From positions 1-42,576 of IMG/VR virus record IMGVR_UViG_3300009184_000080: a DNA stretch of 42,576 bases, one strand, 5' to 3'. Below, piece by piece: positions 7,500 through 15,057 of the stretch. The position numbers and the translations under genes were made by a program. The notes under the pieces were generated by a model. It saw only the letters and a list, made by a program, of their open reading frames with translations. It was not told the DNA's origin and did no database searches. Each line of letters opens with the position of its first letter. Position 1 is the stretch's first letter. This DNA is from a virus.

Positions 7500-9476
7500 T
7501 TATAATCTGCCGACTACGATTTCAATCACGCCGTCGCTGAGATCAAAGTTTTCTAATGCTTTACCAATAATTTGACCTAAACGAGGCTCACTGCAAGCTA
7601 CTGCGTAGCCACTGCCTGCACTGATCATCATGTCGCCTTTTCTAACAGTCCCTTGAACTTTACAAGGTACTCGACCTTGTAATGCAACTGCCACTGCAAT
7701 ATCAGGGCAACTAGAATTCATTGCATATGCAGGGTTTGTAGATACTACGCCGGCAACTCTACTTGTTGCTTCTGCTGCGAGTGTAACTTCATTGTCACCA
7801 CCAAACATGAGAACAGTTCCTGGTTCATATGTTGCGTCAGCTTGATAATATTCTGCCAAGTCAGCGTAAGTAGCTTGCATTCTTGAACCGCTAGTTAGCG
7901 TCCAATTGCCGGTAATTGTGCCTGCAGTGCCGCTAGCACCGGTTGTAATGTTTGCTGTTTGTAAGGAAGTGCTAGCGACTATATTTCCTGCTGTTAATGT
8001 ATTGCTGCTAGGTACATACGTCAAGGCACCATCTACATTGAGCCCCGTGCTACTAGAAGATCCGGCTACATATGTAAGACGATATGTATCAGTGGCGTCG
8101 GGAAGTGATGTAGCTGTAACATTAGCAGCAGTAGTAACTGCACCTGACACGTTTGCACCGGCTACTGAGTTTGCTGTAGTTGCAAATGAAACAGCACCAC
8201 TTATATTAGCACCTTGAATGTTACTAATATTGCCGCCGTCACCTTGTAATTGTCCAGCAGTTACTTTACCTGTTACAGTTAACGCACCCAAAGTACCAAC
8301 ACTAGTGATATTAGTTTGAGTTGCAGTAGTGAGTGTACCCACTAATGACGTAGCACCAATGATGCCTAAGTTAGCATAGATGTTTCCGGTAGTAGTAATA
8401 TTTGCGGTAAATACACCAGCATAAGCGCCGATATTCCCGACATTTGCATTTCCTGAGACGTTAGCAGTACCGGTAATGTTGGCGCCAGTTCCAGTGACGA
8501 CCAGTATGTTCGCATTACCTGCAACACTAGTAGTAACATTTCCGTTAGTAAATATTCTTACATTGCTACTTCCGTTGGAGATATTAGAGAGTGTAGGAGC
8601 TTGAAGATTGGATAGTAATCCACCGTCTCCTGAGAAGAAATTCGCTGTTACTAAGTTACCGAGATTTGCATTTGCAGCAGTAATATTTCCGCTAAGTGTG
8701 ATTGCTGAAGGCAACTCAACTGTAATATTTCCTGATGATGTGACAGGGCTACCTGATACGTTCAACGTATCGCTGTTGATTCCTACTGAGGTCACCGATC
8801 CTGTATAAACAGAAGAAATCTGAACGATTCCGTTGGGTGCTGAAAGCGTGATTCCAAGTCCAGCAGTCAATCTTACAACACCTGTATTCGTTACCGTTAT
8901 GTTGCCGACAGTAGTAACTGGGCTACTCGCAACTGCGATACCTGAACCAGGGATGATTCCTACACTCGTTACTGTACCGCTGCTAGTTGTATTAGCAGCA
9001 GCAGTGACTCTACCATACGCATCAAGTGTTACTGTGGGAGCAGTGTATGTTCCAGCAACAACACCTGTTGTTGCTAAATCAATACCGATGTTTCCTGAAG
9101 AAACAATGGGAGAATTCGTCACGACGATTCTGCTGGTTGATACTGGCTCAAGCCCTACGCTCGTTACAGTTCCGCCACCGCCACCGCCGCCTCCTGTTGA
9201 TGAAATAGTAACATTTCCGTTAGCACGATTGATTGTGATGTTTGTACCGGCAATGATATTAGTAACGCCGGTGTTAGTGATAGACACTGTTCCCGTGGTA
9301 GCGTTAGAAGTCACACCGATACCGGTTAGTCCTACGAAATTAGTATAAGGACTAGCGCAAGTGAATAATGTAGAAAAGTTTACCTGTGTTTTAGTGAACG
9401 CCGTATATAGGTCGTCGCTGCCTATAGATTCGTTCGGCAATCCGATATTAATTGGTTGTTGACCGTTTATGCTCAT
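7500..9476 (-). CDS. Long tail fibre protein with conserved C-terminal domain (658 aa)
   Basis: It has repeats of the form GTVTSVGI, an octaglycine linker near residue 95, and FFSGDGGLLSNLQ-type motifs shared with the other fibre. The last 115 residues are non-repetitive: DLAEYYQADATYEPGTVLMF, then RVAGVVSTNPAYAMN, ALQGRVPCKVQGTVRKGD and IIGKALE...IEIVVGRL. This conserved C-terminus is known to me from other phage fibres and may be a folding or self-cleaving chaperone domain, but the cleavage chemistry is not visible. The gene start is MSINGQQPINIGLP, 20 bp downstream of a late promoter motif. Confidence 0.85.
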   Translation of the reverse strand: MSINGQQPINIGLPNESIGSDDLYTAFTKTQVNFSTLFTCASPYTNFVGLTGIGVTSNATTGTVSITNTGVTNIIAGTNITINRANGNVTISSTGGGGGGGGTVTSVGLEPVSTSRIVVTNSPIVSSGNIGIDLATTGVVAGTYTAPTVTLDAYGRVTAAANTTSSGTVTSVGIIPGSGIAVASSPVTTVGNITVTNTGVVRLTAGLGITLSAPNGIVQISSVYTGSVTSVGINSDTLNVSGSPVTSSGNITVELPSAITLSGNITAANANLGNLVTANFFSGDGGLLSNLQAPTLSNISNGSSNVRIFTNGNVTTSVAGNANILVVTGTGANITGTANVSGNANVGNIGAYAGVFTANITTTGNIYANLGIIGATSLVGTLTTATQTNITSVGTLGALTVTGKVTAGQLQGDGGNISNIQGANISGAVSFATTANSVAGANVSGAVTTAANVTATSLPDATDTYRLTYVAGSSSSTGLNVDGALTYVPSSNTLTAGNIVASTSLQTANITTGASGTAGTITGNWTLTSGSRMQATYADLAEYYQADATYEPGTVLMFGGDNEVTLAAEATSRVAGVVSTNPAYAMNSSCPDIAVAVALQGRVPCKVQGTVRKGDMMISAGSGYAVACSEPRLGQIIGKALENFDLSDGVIEIVVGRL

Positions 9477-9496
9477 TTCTCAGTCCCTGTTGATAG

Positions 9497-9504
9497 TATT
9501 TATC
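9497..9504 (-). promoter_or_regulatory. T4-like late promoter motif
   Basis: GATAAATA on the minus strand, followed by CTATCAACAGGGACTGAG and the ATG of the fibre gene at 9476. It matches the T4 late -10 element TATAAATA except for the first base. Confidence 0.6.
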
Positions 9505-9518
9505 AATTTGGGCTGAAA

Positions 9519-10265
9519 TCACTTATCGCTTGAAGGGTCCCAGATCATATTTTTACTTTTGTTGAGGGGCTTGTAACCTTGTTTTTTGTAGAACTTGATT
9601 AGATTACCTTGCTTCACAGTACCCTTATCCCATGGATAGAGTGTTAGAGTGATACCATCTTCTCGTGCTAAGTCTTGTAGTATCTTCATAGCCTTAGTGC
9701 CTGCACCTGCTCGTAATGGATAGGCTTGAATCCATTTGATTTCTACTGCGCCGCGTTTGCTAAAGCTAGGTGTAAGTTCAAACAATGCAAACTGTTGATC
9801 ATCACCGGTTCCACCTAGTGGAATAACATGGTTATTTTGAAATTGTTGCGGGAACATATCATATACTTTTTGAATCCATGCTTTAGCCGCTGAATTGTCA
9901 GCTAGTTTGATTCTGATAGGTTCTTCGTTCTCATCAAGTGAGTCGGGCAACTTGCTTAATAACGCATCTAGTGGCATTGTGTCTACTATCTCATACCCAA
10001 CTTTTTCATACTTGTCAGGGGATATAGTTGATATTATCGTGCCGTCAGAAAGCACAGCGTCACCGTGAACGATTAGGTTAGGCTTTCTACCCCAAAGCCT
10101 GATAGTAGCATCATCAGGTTTGAGTCGTGCGAGTTCCTGCCCTACATGAGCATAGCAAGTATTCTTTTCTCTAGTTCTACCGTGCAAATACCCGCCTATC
10201 ATCTTGTTTATGGCGTTCTCTAAACTGGTGTTAGAACCTTCTATGATAAACTCTCTAGCTCTCAT
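9519..10265 (-). CDS. GNAT acetyltransferase-like protein with capsid-targeting-like N-terminus (248 aa)
   Basis: The start is placed at 10265 (MRAREFIIEG), four bases after the stop of the upstream gene; longer frames would run into that gene. The C-terminal third has GNAT features: AGAGTKAMKILQDLAREDGI as the acetyl-CoA pyrophosphate loop and helix, then KFYKKQGYKP as motif B. The middle (about 90-180) is unassigned. The first residues resemble the T4 internal-protein signal MKTYQEFIAEA and contain I-I-E, a match to the (I/L)-x-E cleavage site of T4 prohead protease gp21. The upstream gene shares both the N-terminus and the GNAT domain. Confidence 0.7.
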   Translation of the reverse strand: MRAREFIIEGSNTSLENAINKMIGGYLHGRTREKNTCYAHVGQELARLKPDDATIRLWGRKPNLIVHGDAVLSDGTIISTISPDKYEKVGYEIVDTMPLDALLSKLPDSLDENEEPIRIKLADNSAAKAWIQKVYDMFPQQFQNNHVIPLGGTGDDQQFALFELTPSFSKRGAVEIKWIQAYPLRAGAGTKAMKILQDLAREDGITLTLYPWDKGTVKQGNLIKFYKKQGYKPLNKSKNMIWDPSSDK

Positions 10266-10269
10266 GACA

Positions 10270-11295
10270 TTATCCTCTTGCGTACATTGGTTTAATTGCT
10301 TCAGTAAATCCCAAATCAATAATAACTGGTTTACCTTTGTATTCTCCCCAATTAGATGCGTTTCCCAAATCATCGATTACAAGTCCTGATGAGTTAACTA
10401 AATCAGCAACCTCATCTACGTATTCAAAGAAGATTTCAACATCTTGTTCTGTTTGTCCGGCGCTAAGTAAGTCTTCTTTGATCTTCTTTGTATCAGGCAT
10501 GTAATTTTTCCTGCTACCTAAAAGGTTATGAACTGCATATGTGAAATGTGAGATACCTAAGTTGGTTTTGTCGCAGTGTAACAGCTTTCTTAACTTAGTC
10601 TGACTTACCTTATTTGCTAACTCAGTTTGAAGCCAGGTGGGCTGTGGATTAAGTTTATCATAGTCAACGATTGGAATAACAATGTCTAGTCTACCTAAAT
10701 AACCATCTGTGAGAATATCTACTTCGGCTTCGTTCTGTGCCATTCCTTTACGGTTCTTAGCGACTTTAAGCACGGTTTCACGCCCCTGATCGGGAATGAT
10801 GAATGCAACTCTACTAGAACCGCCTCCGAGTCTACGGACACGCTGTAGAGTGTAATCTAAGCGACTCTTGAACGACTTGTCATGCCCAAATGCAGCAGGA
10901 TCCCAATGTGCAGGGAGAGCCATCTCATCTAGCTTAGGATCACGATACATCTTTCCAGCACCGAGTGCATAATCAATGTTTCTACCTTTGCTTTCTTTGA
11001 AGCCAAACTGCTTATAAAATTTAACGAGTCTACCCCTAGAAGTAGTTCCGTGTATCTTATTTTGCAATCCAGGTGTCAATGTGATGCGTTTACCATGTTC
11101 ATCAGCGTAATCTATCAGCATCTTCATAGCTTTGCTACCTAAGCCTTGTCCTTGCTTGTCTTTACCGACAATCAACGAAGCTAATTCAATAGTATTTCCA
11201 TGATCATGGAGGTTAAAGACCTTCAATCCTAACTGAGATTGAATCTGATCACCGAACGAAGTGACCGATTCGGGTAAGAACTCTCTGGCTCTCAT
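10270..11295 (-). CDS. GNAT-kinase-like fusion protein with capsid-targeting-like N-terminus (341 aa)
   Basis: Residues 1-10 are MRAREFLPES. Residues 15-105 are a GNAT domain (LIVGKDKQGQGLGSKAMKML with the Q-x-x-G-x-G/A loop, KFYKQFGFKE). Residues 150-335 look like a protein-kinase-type fold: GGGSSRVAFI as glycine loop, ETVLKVAKN with the VAIK-type Lys, NEAEVDIL with a possible alpha-C Glu, and DDLGNASNWG...VIIDLGF as catalytic and metal-binding segments (D-x-x-x-x-N then D-L-G). The combination suggests a modifying enzyme packaged with DNA and delivered to the host; delivery and targets are inference. It lies between the GNAT gene and the heme-oxygenase-like gene; its ATG lies next to the upstream stop. 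Confidence 0.65.
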   Translation of the reverse strand: MRAREFLPESVTSFGDQIQSQLGLKVFNLHDHGNTIELASLIVGKDKQGQGLGSKAMKMLIDYADEHGKRITLTPGLQNKIHGTTSRGRLVKFYKQFGFKESKGRNIDYALGAGKMYRDPKLDEMALPAHWDPAAFGHDKSFKSRLDYTLQRVRRLGGGSSRVAFIIPDQGRETVLKVAKNRKGMAQNEAEVDILTDGYLGRLDIVIPIVDYDKLNPQPTWLQTELANKVSQTKLRKLLHCDKTNLGISHFTYAVHNLLGSRKNYMPDTKKIKEDLLSAGQTEQDVEIFFEYVDEVADLVNSSGLVIDDLGNASNWGEYKGKPVIIDLGFTEAIKPMYARG

Positions 11296-11804
11296 TATTC
11301 GGCATCCAATGGATACTTAATTTGTATTTCATCCATTACCGAAAGCAATGCAGCAAAACAATCTCTTGCTTCTTGTCCTAACTCACCCCTTGTTCTTAGA
11401 ATTTGTAATTCAGCTAGTGCATCTTTACGCTCGTCCCACTCCAAATGTAAGGTAGGATACCCCACAAGGCGGCGTCTCATTATCTCTCCGCCCATTAGAT
11501 GTGCCCCTGTAAGCACGTATAAAGCCCCTGAGAGAGCGTTAGCGTTATCTAGTGTTCTTATGTAGTCGTTTGCAGCAACTGACTCAGCAACGTCTCCGGC
11601 GCTATTAACATCCTGTATCAATCTTTCAGTGCGTTGTATAGATTTAGGAGCATGCGGGTCAATAAATGAATGTATTTGTAATAATGCTTTAATCCACGCT
11701 GCATACCAAATCATAGGTGGCTTTCCAGAAGACATTGCTGCTCCGACTGGATGCGCTTCACATGCGTGGTGCAAATCTCGTGTTGCTTCCCATAATGGTT
11801 TCAT
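11295..11804 (-). CDS. Heme oxygenase-like protein (169 aa)
   Basis: The N-terminus WEATRDLHHACEAHPVGAAM matches the start of heme oxygenases, where a Thr-x-x-(V/L)-His segment supplies the proximal heme ligand (His12 here). A second hallmark is YVLTGAHLMGGEIMRRRL, close to the distal-helix pattern Y-V-x-x-G-S-x-L-G-G-x-x-(I/L)-x-R-x-L. The length is on the short side (typical bacterial enzymes are about 190-230 aa), and the Ser of GSxLGG is replaced. It could cleave heme to biliverdin, CO and iron, as cyanophage ho1 does, or be a non-enzymatic relative. It overlaps its downstream neighbour's start by one base and follows a 60-aa gene. Confidence 0.6.
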   Translation of the reverse strand: MKPLWEATRDLHHACEAHPVGAAMSSGKPPMIWYAAWIKALLQIHSFIDPHAPKSIQRTERLIQDVNSAGDVAESVAANDYIRTLDNANALSGALYVLTGAHLMGGEIMRRRLVGYPTLHLEWDERKDALAELQILRTRGELGQEARDCFAALLSVMDEIQIKYPLDAE

Positions 11805-11983
11805 TTCTTGCGGCCTCTGAATCCAACTGGCATCTGCATATCGTTCACGGGGAACATGGCTTTAAACCATTCATCTGTGCCGGGCCTTGCAGTAATCTTG
11901 CTACGATCAAGTGGTTCGCTGTGTGTAGGAATACCTCGGTGATCAGTAACACCAGCTAGGCGCTTGAGTTCATCTAAGTTCAT
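11801..11983 (-). CDS. Small protein of unknown function (60 aa)
   Basis: It starts MNLDELKRLAGVTDHRGI, an amphipathic N-terminal helix, and ends in a basic tail FRGRKK. The ATG overlaps the stop of the superoxide dismutase gene (ATGA at 11980-11983), and its own stop overlaps the heme-oxygenase-like start. Both overlaps indicate one coupled transcript. No domain is recognised. The central segment RPGTDEWFKAMFP is plausible as a binding motif. Confidence 0.6.
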   Translation of the reverse strand: MNLDELKRLAGVTDHRGIPTHSEPLDRSKITARPGTDEWFKAMFPVNDMQMPVGFRGRKK

Positions 11984-12534
11984 AGACTTTTACCCCAGCG
12001 AGTATTCACTACGTTCCAGTTGATGATCTTCCAAAGTTCTTTTAGATACTTCTTCTTATCTGAACCGTAATCTAGAATCCAGGCGTGTTCCCACCAGTCT
12101 ACGAGCAACAGAATGTCATCTCGGACTTCGTGATTCTTGATTGTTTTGATCTTTCCATCGTATGCTAGATACGCCCAGCCTGATCCTTGAATCTTCATTG
12201 CTTCTTCTTCAAAATCATCTTTGAATTTATCGTAGCTTCCAAAATGTTTGTTGATGAAGCCGAGCATAGGGCCGTTAGGTTTGTTGTTGTTTCTCACTTC
12301 TCTGAACTGAGGAAACCAAGTATTATGTAAGAACGCTCCTGCGTAGTTAAACTCAGGATCACCTTCTTTGTCATTGTAGCGTTGTGCATACCCCTTAGCT
12401 AATTTGTTATAGTGTAATTCTAAGGTGTCTTCACCCATAACGGGAGAAACCTCACTCTCAGTGAAGTTAAGGGGGATGATTTCTATGTCTTGGGGTTTTG
12501 ATTTTTCCTCAAGAAGCGTGATAAATTCTCTCAT
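11980..12534 (-). CDS. Fe/Mn superoxide dismutase homologue
   Basis: The product (184 aa) has the SOD order of motifs: LELHYNKLAKGYA (His41 and the gateway Tyr49), YAGAFLHNTWF (His70), GSGWAYLAYDG, and VDWWEHAWILDY...YLKELWKIINW with the Asp and His ligands in D-x-W-E-H. The second ligand region reads HN where classical enzymes read NH, so His70 is shifted by one position. Activity is therefore likely but not certain. It begins MREFITLLEE, a peptide that fits the T4-like capsid-targeting pattern, with ATAAATA directly upstream. Classical enzymes have only a few residues before the SOD fold, so this leader is extra. The role would be superoxide removal in virion or host. Confidence 0.8.
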   Translation of the reverse strand: MREFITLLEEKSKPQDIEIIPLNFTESEVSPVMGEDTLELHYNKLAKGYAQRYNDKEGDPEFNYAGAFLHNTWFPQFREVRNNNKPNGPMLGFINKHFGSYDKFKDDFEEEAMKIQGSGWAYLAYDGKIKTIKNHEVRDDILLLVDWWEHAWILDYGSDKKKYLKELWKIINWNVVNTRWGKSL

Positions 12535-12539
12535 GAGAC

Positions 12540-12547
12540 TATTTATC
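12540..12547 (-). promoter_or_regulatory. T4-like late promoter motif close to start codon
   Basis: GATAAATA on the minus strand ends only five bases before the ATG at 12534. If it acts as a T4-type late -10 box, the transcript would start at or next to the ATG. Confidence 0.45.
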
Positions 12548-12557
12548 ACAAAAGTGA

Positions 12558-12773
12558 CTACTTACGTCGAACTATTCTGCCTCTTGATAAGTCATATGGG
12601 CTTACTTCAATTTCAACTTTATCGCCCATCAAAATGCGAATCTCATGCTGCCGCATTTTTCCTGATACGTAACTCAACACAACCATTCCATTGTCAAGCT
12701 TGACTTTGAATGTTGCGTTTGGTAATACGTCAATCACATCTCCTTCTATTTTGATTGTACTTTCTTTAGCCAT
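12558..12773 (-). CDS. infA: Translation initiation factor IF-1
   Basis: The 71-aa product is nearly the size of cellular IF-1 (about 72 aa) and follows it along its length: [20 protein letters not shown], then [25 protein letters not shown] and [13 protein letters not shown]. The OB-fold motifs SGKMR-x-x-x-IRI and PYDLS-x-GRI are retained. Cellular IF-1 binds the ribosomal A site of the 30S subunit with IF-2 and IF-3. It sits between the SOD and a virion structural gene, not in a ribosomal operon, and on the late strand. It may bias the host ribosome toward phage messages. Confidence 0.93.
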   Translation of the reverse strand: MAKESTIKIEGDVIDVLPNATFKVKLDNGMVVLSYVSGKMRQHEIRILMGDKVEIEVSPYDLSRGRIVRRK

Positions 12774-12793
12774 AAATTAACTCACGAACCTGC

Positions 12794-13297
12794 TCATTTC
12801 TTAAGCAAGTCCCAAATCTTCTCCTTCTCAAGAATGTCTTTTTCTAACTCACGATAACGATCACCGAGAGCCTTTAGCTCATCCCATTTTTCTTCTAGCT
12901 TTTCATTAGGACGCAGAATACCTAGGCGTTCTTCGATCTTGTCAAGTCTATCTGCAAGTTTAACACCTTGCACTATAATCTCACCATCAAAATGTGCATC
13001 ACCTGCTACTCGGAGGCCAGCCTGATGACTGCCCACAGTAACGTTGCCTAACCAATTGCCTGAGGTAAGAGAAGGTGCAGTGACAGTTGTATTGATATAA
13101 CCACCTGTAGTGATTGTTCCGGGGGTAGTCCAAGTAACATTACTAGCACCTGTTGAACCAACGGTTCCTAAGGTAGTACGCAAGGTACCAGTTGACCCGG
13201 TACTTCCCAGTGTAGTACTCGTGGTCACATTGTTACTCCAGTAATCTAATCCAGACAGTGTAGTAACAGTGTCTAAGCTATCTCCGTCATCAATCAT
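12794..13297 (-). CDS. Virion structural protein with C-terminal coiled coil (167 aa)
   Basis: Residues 20-100 are Thr/Gly/Ser-rich beta sequence like the fibre genes (TLGSTGSTGTLRTTLGTVG). Residues 100-120 read AGDAHFDGEIIVQGVKLADR. The last 50 residues are a charged heptad-type helix (LDKIEERLGILRPNEKLEEK) ending in LLKK. This C-terminus is familiar from structural proteins of T4-like marine phages. The start overlaps the stop of the AbrB-like gene as ATGA. Confidence 0.7.
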   Translation of the reverse strand: MIDDGDSLDTVTTLSGLDYWSNNVTTSTTLGSTGSTGTLRTTLGTVGSTGASNVTWTTPGTITTGGYINTTVTAPSLTSGNWLGNVTVGSHQAGLRVAGDAHFDGEIIVQGVKLADRLDKIEERLGILRPNEKLEEKWDELKALGDRYRELEKDILEKEKIWDLLKK

Positions 13298-13464
13298 GTG
13301 TTTGCTTTCTTTAAATAGATTTGTCCATCTTCCCCAACGTCAATCTCAACGTCATCACCCTCTTTCCAGCCTAAATGCTTAAGAACGGGGATAGGGATAG
13401 GAATAATCAGGTCACCGGTGTCCGGGTCTTCCTGAGTAATTACTTCGTATCTTGGATTAGACAT
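13294..13464 (-). CDS. AbrB/SpoVT-like DNA-binding protein (56 aa)
   Basis: This short frame ends at TGA 13294-13296. The product MSNPRYEVITQEDPDTGDLI continues with IPIPVLKHLGWKEGDDVEID and ends GQIYLKKANT. The pattern (P-x-P-V-L-K-x-L-G-W-x-E-G-D-x-V-x-I) is the swapped-hairpin AbrB/MazE-type DNA-binding fold, which in cells forms dimers acting as transition-state regulators or antitoxins. No toxin gene is adjacent; the neighbours are a 58-aa protein and a structural gene. A role as a small regulator or architectural DNA binder is inferred. Confidence 0.7.
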   Translation of the reverse strand: MSNPRYEVITQEDPDTGDLIIPIPIPVLKHLGWKEGDDVEIDVGEDGQIYLKKANT

Positions 13465-13467
13465 ACA

Positions 13468-13644
13468 CTACGCCGAGATTCTTCCTAGACGATGGACTAG
13501 CAAAGAGATTTTGCTCATGTCTGGGTGATCGTTCTCAAGGGTCTGTGCGTATGACAGCAATGCAGACTTAATCAAGGGAATGTCGGCATTAGAAAATACG
13601 CCGCCCTTTGCTGCTTTTGGTTGGGTTGGTGCTTGTTCAGTCAT
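13468..13644 (-). CDS. Small protein of unknown function (58 aa)
   Basis: The ATG at 13644 opens a frame ending at TAG 13468-13470. The N-terminus is MTEQAPTQPKAAKGGVFSNA and the rest is helical (IPLIKSALLSYAQTLENDHP, then KISLLVHRLGRIS). It lies four bases upstream of the AbrB-like gene. CTAAATAT precedes it closely, a weak late motif. No family is recognised. Confidence 0.6.
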   Translation of the reverse strand: MTEQAPTQPKAAKGGVFSNADIPLIKSALLSYAQTLENDHPDMSKISLLVHRLGRISA

Positions 13645-13682
13645 AATAATATTTAGTCTCTACATCCAAGCACAGATAGTTT

Positions 13683-15035
13683 TTACCAAGCTCGACATGA
13701 CCAATATCTAGCCTTCCACTTAGGACCCGGATTCTCGCAATGATGTCTTGCGCGGAAACTCTTACGATGTGAAGGGCTTGACTTCTTGATACGCATGTTC
13801 TTGTCACCGAAGTTTACTTTTACGACTTTACCGTTTGGCTTCTTGACGTATACCTTTGACTTCTTGACATCTCCCTGCATTGGTTTACCGAGAGGAACTT
13901 TGCGTCCTTGATATTCAGCTTCATATACAGGATCAACTGGTCTACCATCATCTCCCATAATTGGTGAATCTGTAACTGCTAAGTGATCGTATGTCTTTTT
14001 GATTCTGTCTTTAAGTTCTTTAACCTTAGCTTCATCGCCTCTTTCCTGAGCAACCTCGAGGAAACCAACTAGCTTTGAGAGTTGTGGATCATGCTTAAGA
14101 GCATAATCATACTGCATCTTGTTGCCGCCTAGAATAGCTGCAAGTAATGCAGCACCGATTAGGAGATTCTTGCCCCAACCTTCTTCAAGATCGTCTTCTT
14201 TCTGACCTAAAGCGAGTCTTTTGATTTCGTTTAGCTCGTCATCTGATGCTGTATAGTATGGCTTTTGTGAGCCACCTTCACCGTAATCAGCTTCGATATG
14301 GTCGATCACAATATCAATGATCTTTTCAAAATCATCGTCAGGGTGGAACCCATGGTCAATAACAACATCGTCATATATGTCCTGTAGCTTCATGCGGGCG
14401 TCTTCACCGAAGTGACCTGAGATACCATCATAAACTACTTGGAAAGGATCGTCGCTCTTTACAACCTTAACAAAGATGTCAGAATCTGCTGACGTTTCGG
14501 TTACATCTCGCTTGACTGGGAGTATATCCATATCATCATAATACCCCTTTTCTAGATCATCGATAACTTGACGAGTCCAAATGCTGATGTCACTTGAACC
14601 GATTTCTTCTAGATCGTCAAGACCGCTTGCTTGATCTTCGATAGCTGCCATGATTCTTACAGGACCGTACTTAGCAATAACATCATGATGACGATTAAGG
14701 ATTCTATGACGGATTGAGTCTGCTACACCTTGACTAGAACCTTCGCCCAATGTTTTAGATCCGGGAGCAGATGCATCAGAGTCTGCACCCATAACCATCA
14801 TTTCTTCAATTTCTTCGGATTCGGTGAGCATACCACTGAAGTCTAGAAACTCTAGTGCTTCTTCATCTAGCTGAATAATAACGCCATCTTCGGTTAGACC
14901 GACGACACCACTTTCAATAACAAAGTGTTCGTTAAGTTCTAAGTCAAAGCTGTCGTGTAAACCTACAGTGTCGTTTACTTGATGTTGGCTCTCAAGCTCT
15001 CTGAATAGCTTGTAAAAGTCTCTAGTATCGCTCAT
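13683..15035 (-). CDS. Large acidic phage protein with conserved basic Cys-containing C-terminus (450 aa)
   Basis: The start is placed at 15035 (MSDTRDFYKLF), preceded by CGGAGATTATA; the longer frame runs through the neighbouring gene. Residues 30-330 are acidic and mainly helical. A Gly/Ala/Leu-rich segment near 310-325 (NLLIGAALLAAILGG) could be a membrane or fusion-like span. The last 75 residues are basic (KVYVKKPNGKVVKVNFGDKN) and end with ARHHCENPGPKWKARYWSCR, a conserved end I know from virion-associated proteins of T4-like marine phages. A virion or prohead role is likely but unproven. Confidence 0.65.
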   Translation of the reverse strand: MSDTRDFYKLFRELESQHQVNDTVGLHDSFDLELNEHFVIESGVVGLTEDGVIIQLDEEALEFLDFSGMLTESEEIEEMMVMGADSDASAPGSKTLGEGSSQGVADSIRHRILNRHHDVIAKYGPVRIMAAIEDQASGLDDLEEIGSSDISIWTRQVIDDLEKGYYDDMDILPVKRDVTETSADSDIFVKVVKSDDPFQVVYDGISGHFGEDARMKLQDIYDDVVIDHGFHPDDDFEKIIDIVIDHIEADYGEGGSQKPYYTASDDELNEIKRLALGQKEDDLEEGWGKNLLIGAALLAAILGGNKMQYDYALKHDPQLSKLVGFLEVAQERGDEAKVKELKDRIKKTYDHLAVTDSPIMGDDGRPVDPVYEAEYQGRKVPLGKPMQGDVKKSKVYVKKPNGKVVKVNFGDKNMRIKKSSPSHRKSFRARHHCENPGPKWKARYWSCRAW

Positions 15036-15057
15036 TATAATCTCCGAATATATAGCA

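Noticed and set aside
5139-9348. Long plus-strand frames opposite the two fibre genes (for example 5358-5663, 7906-8217, 8833-9348)
   Set aside because: They are low-complexity mirror frames of Thr/Asn/Gly-rich fibre coding sequence, without ribosome binding sites or promoters.
4850-9476. Repeats in the fibre genes as a CRISPR array or tandem satellite
   Set aside because: The repeats are degenerate, in frame and protein-level; there are no constant direct repeats with unique spacers.
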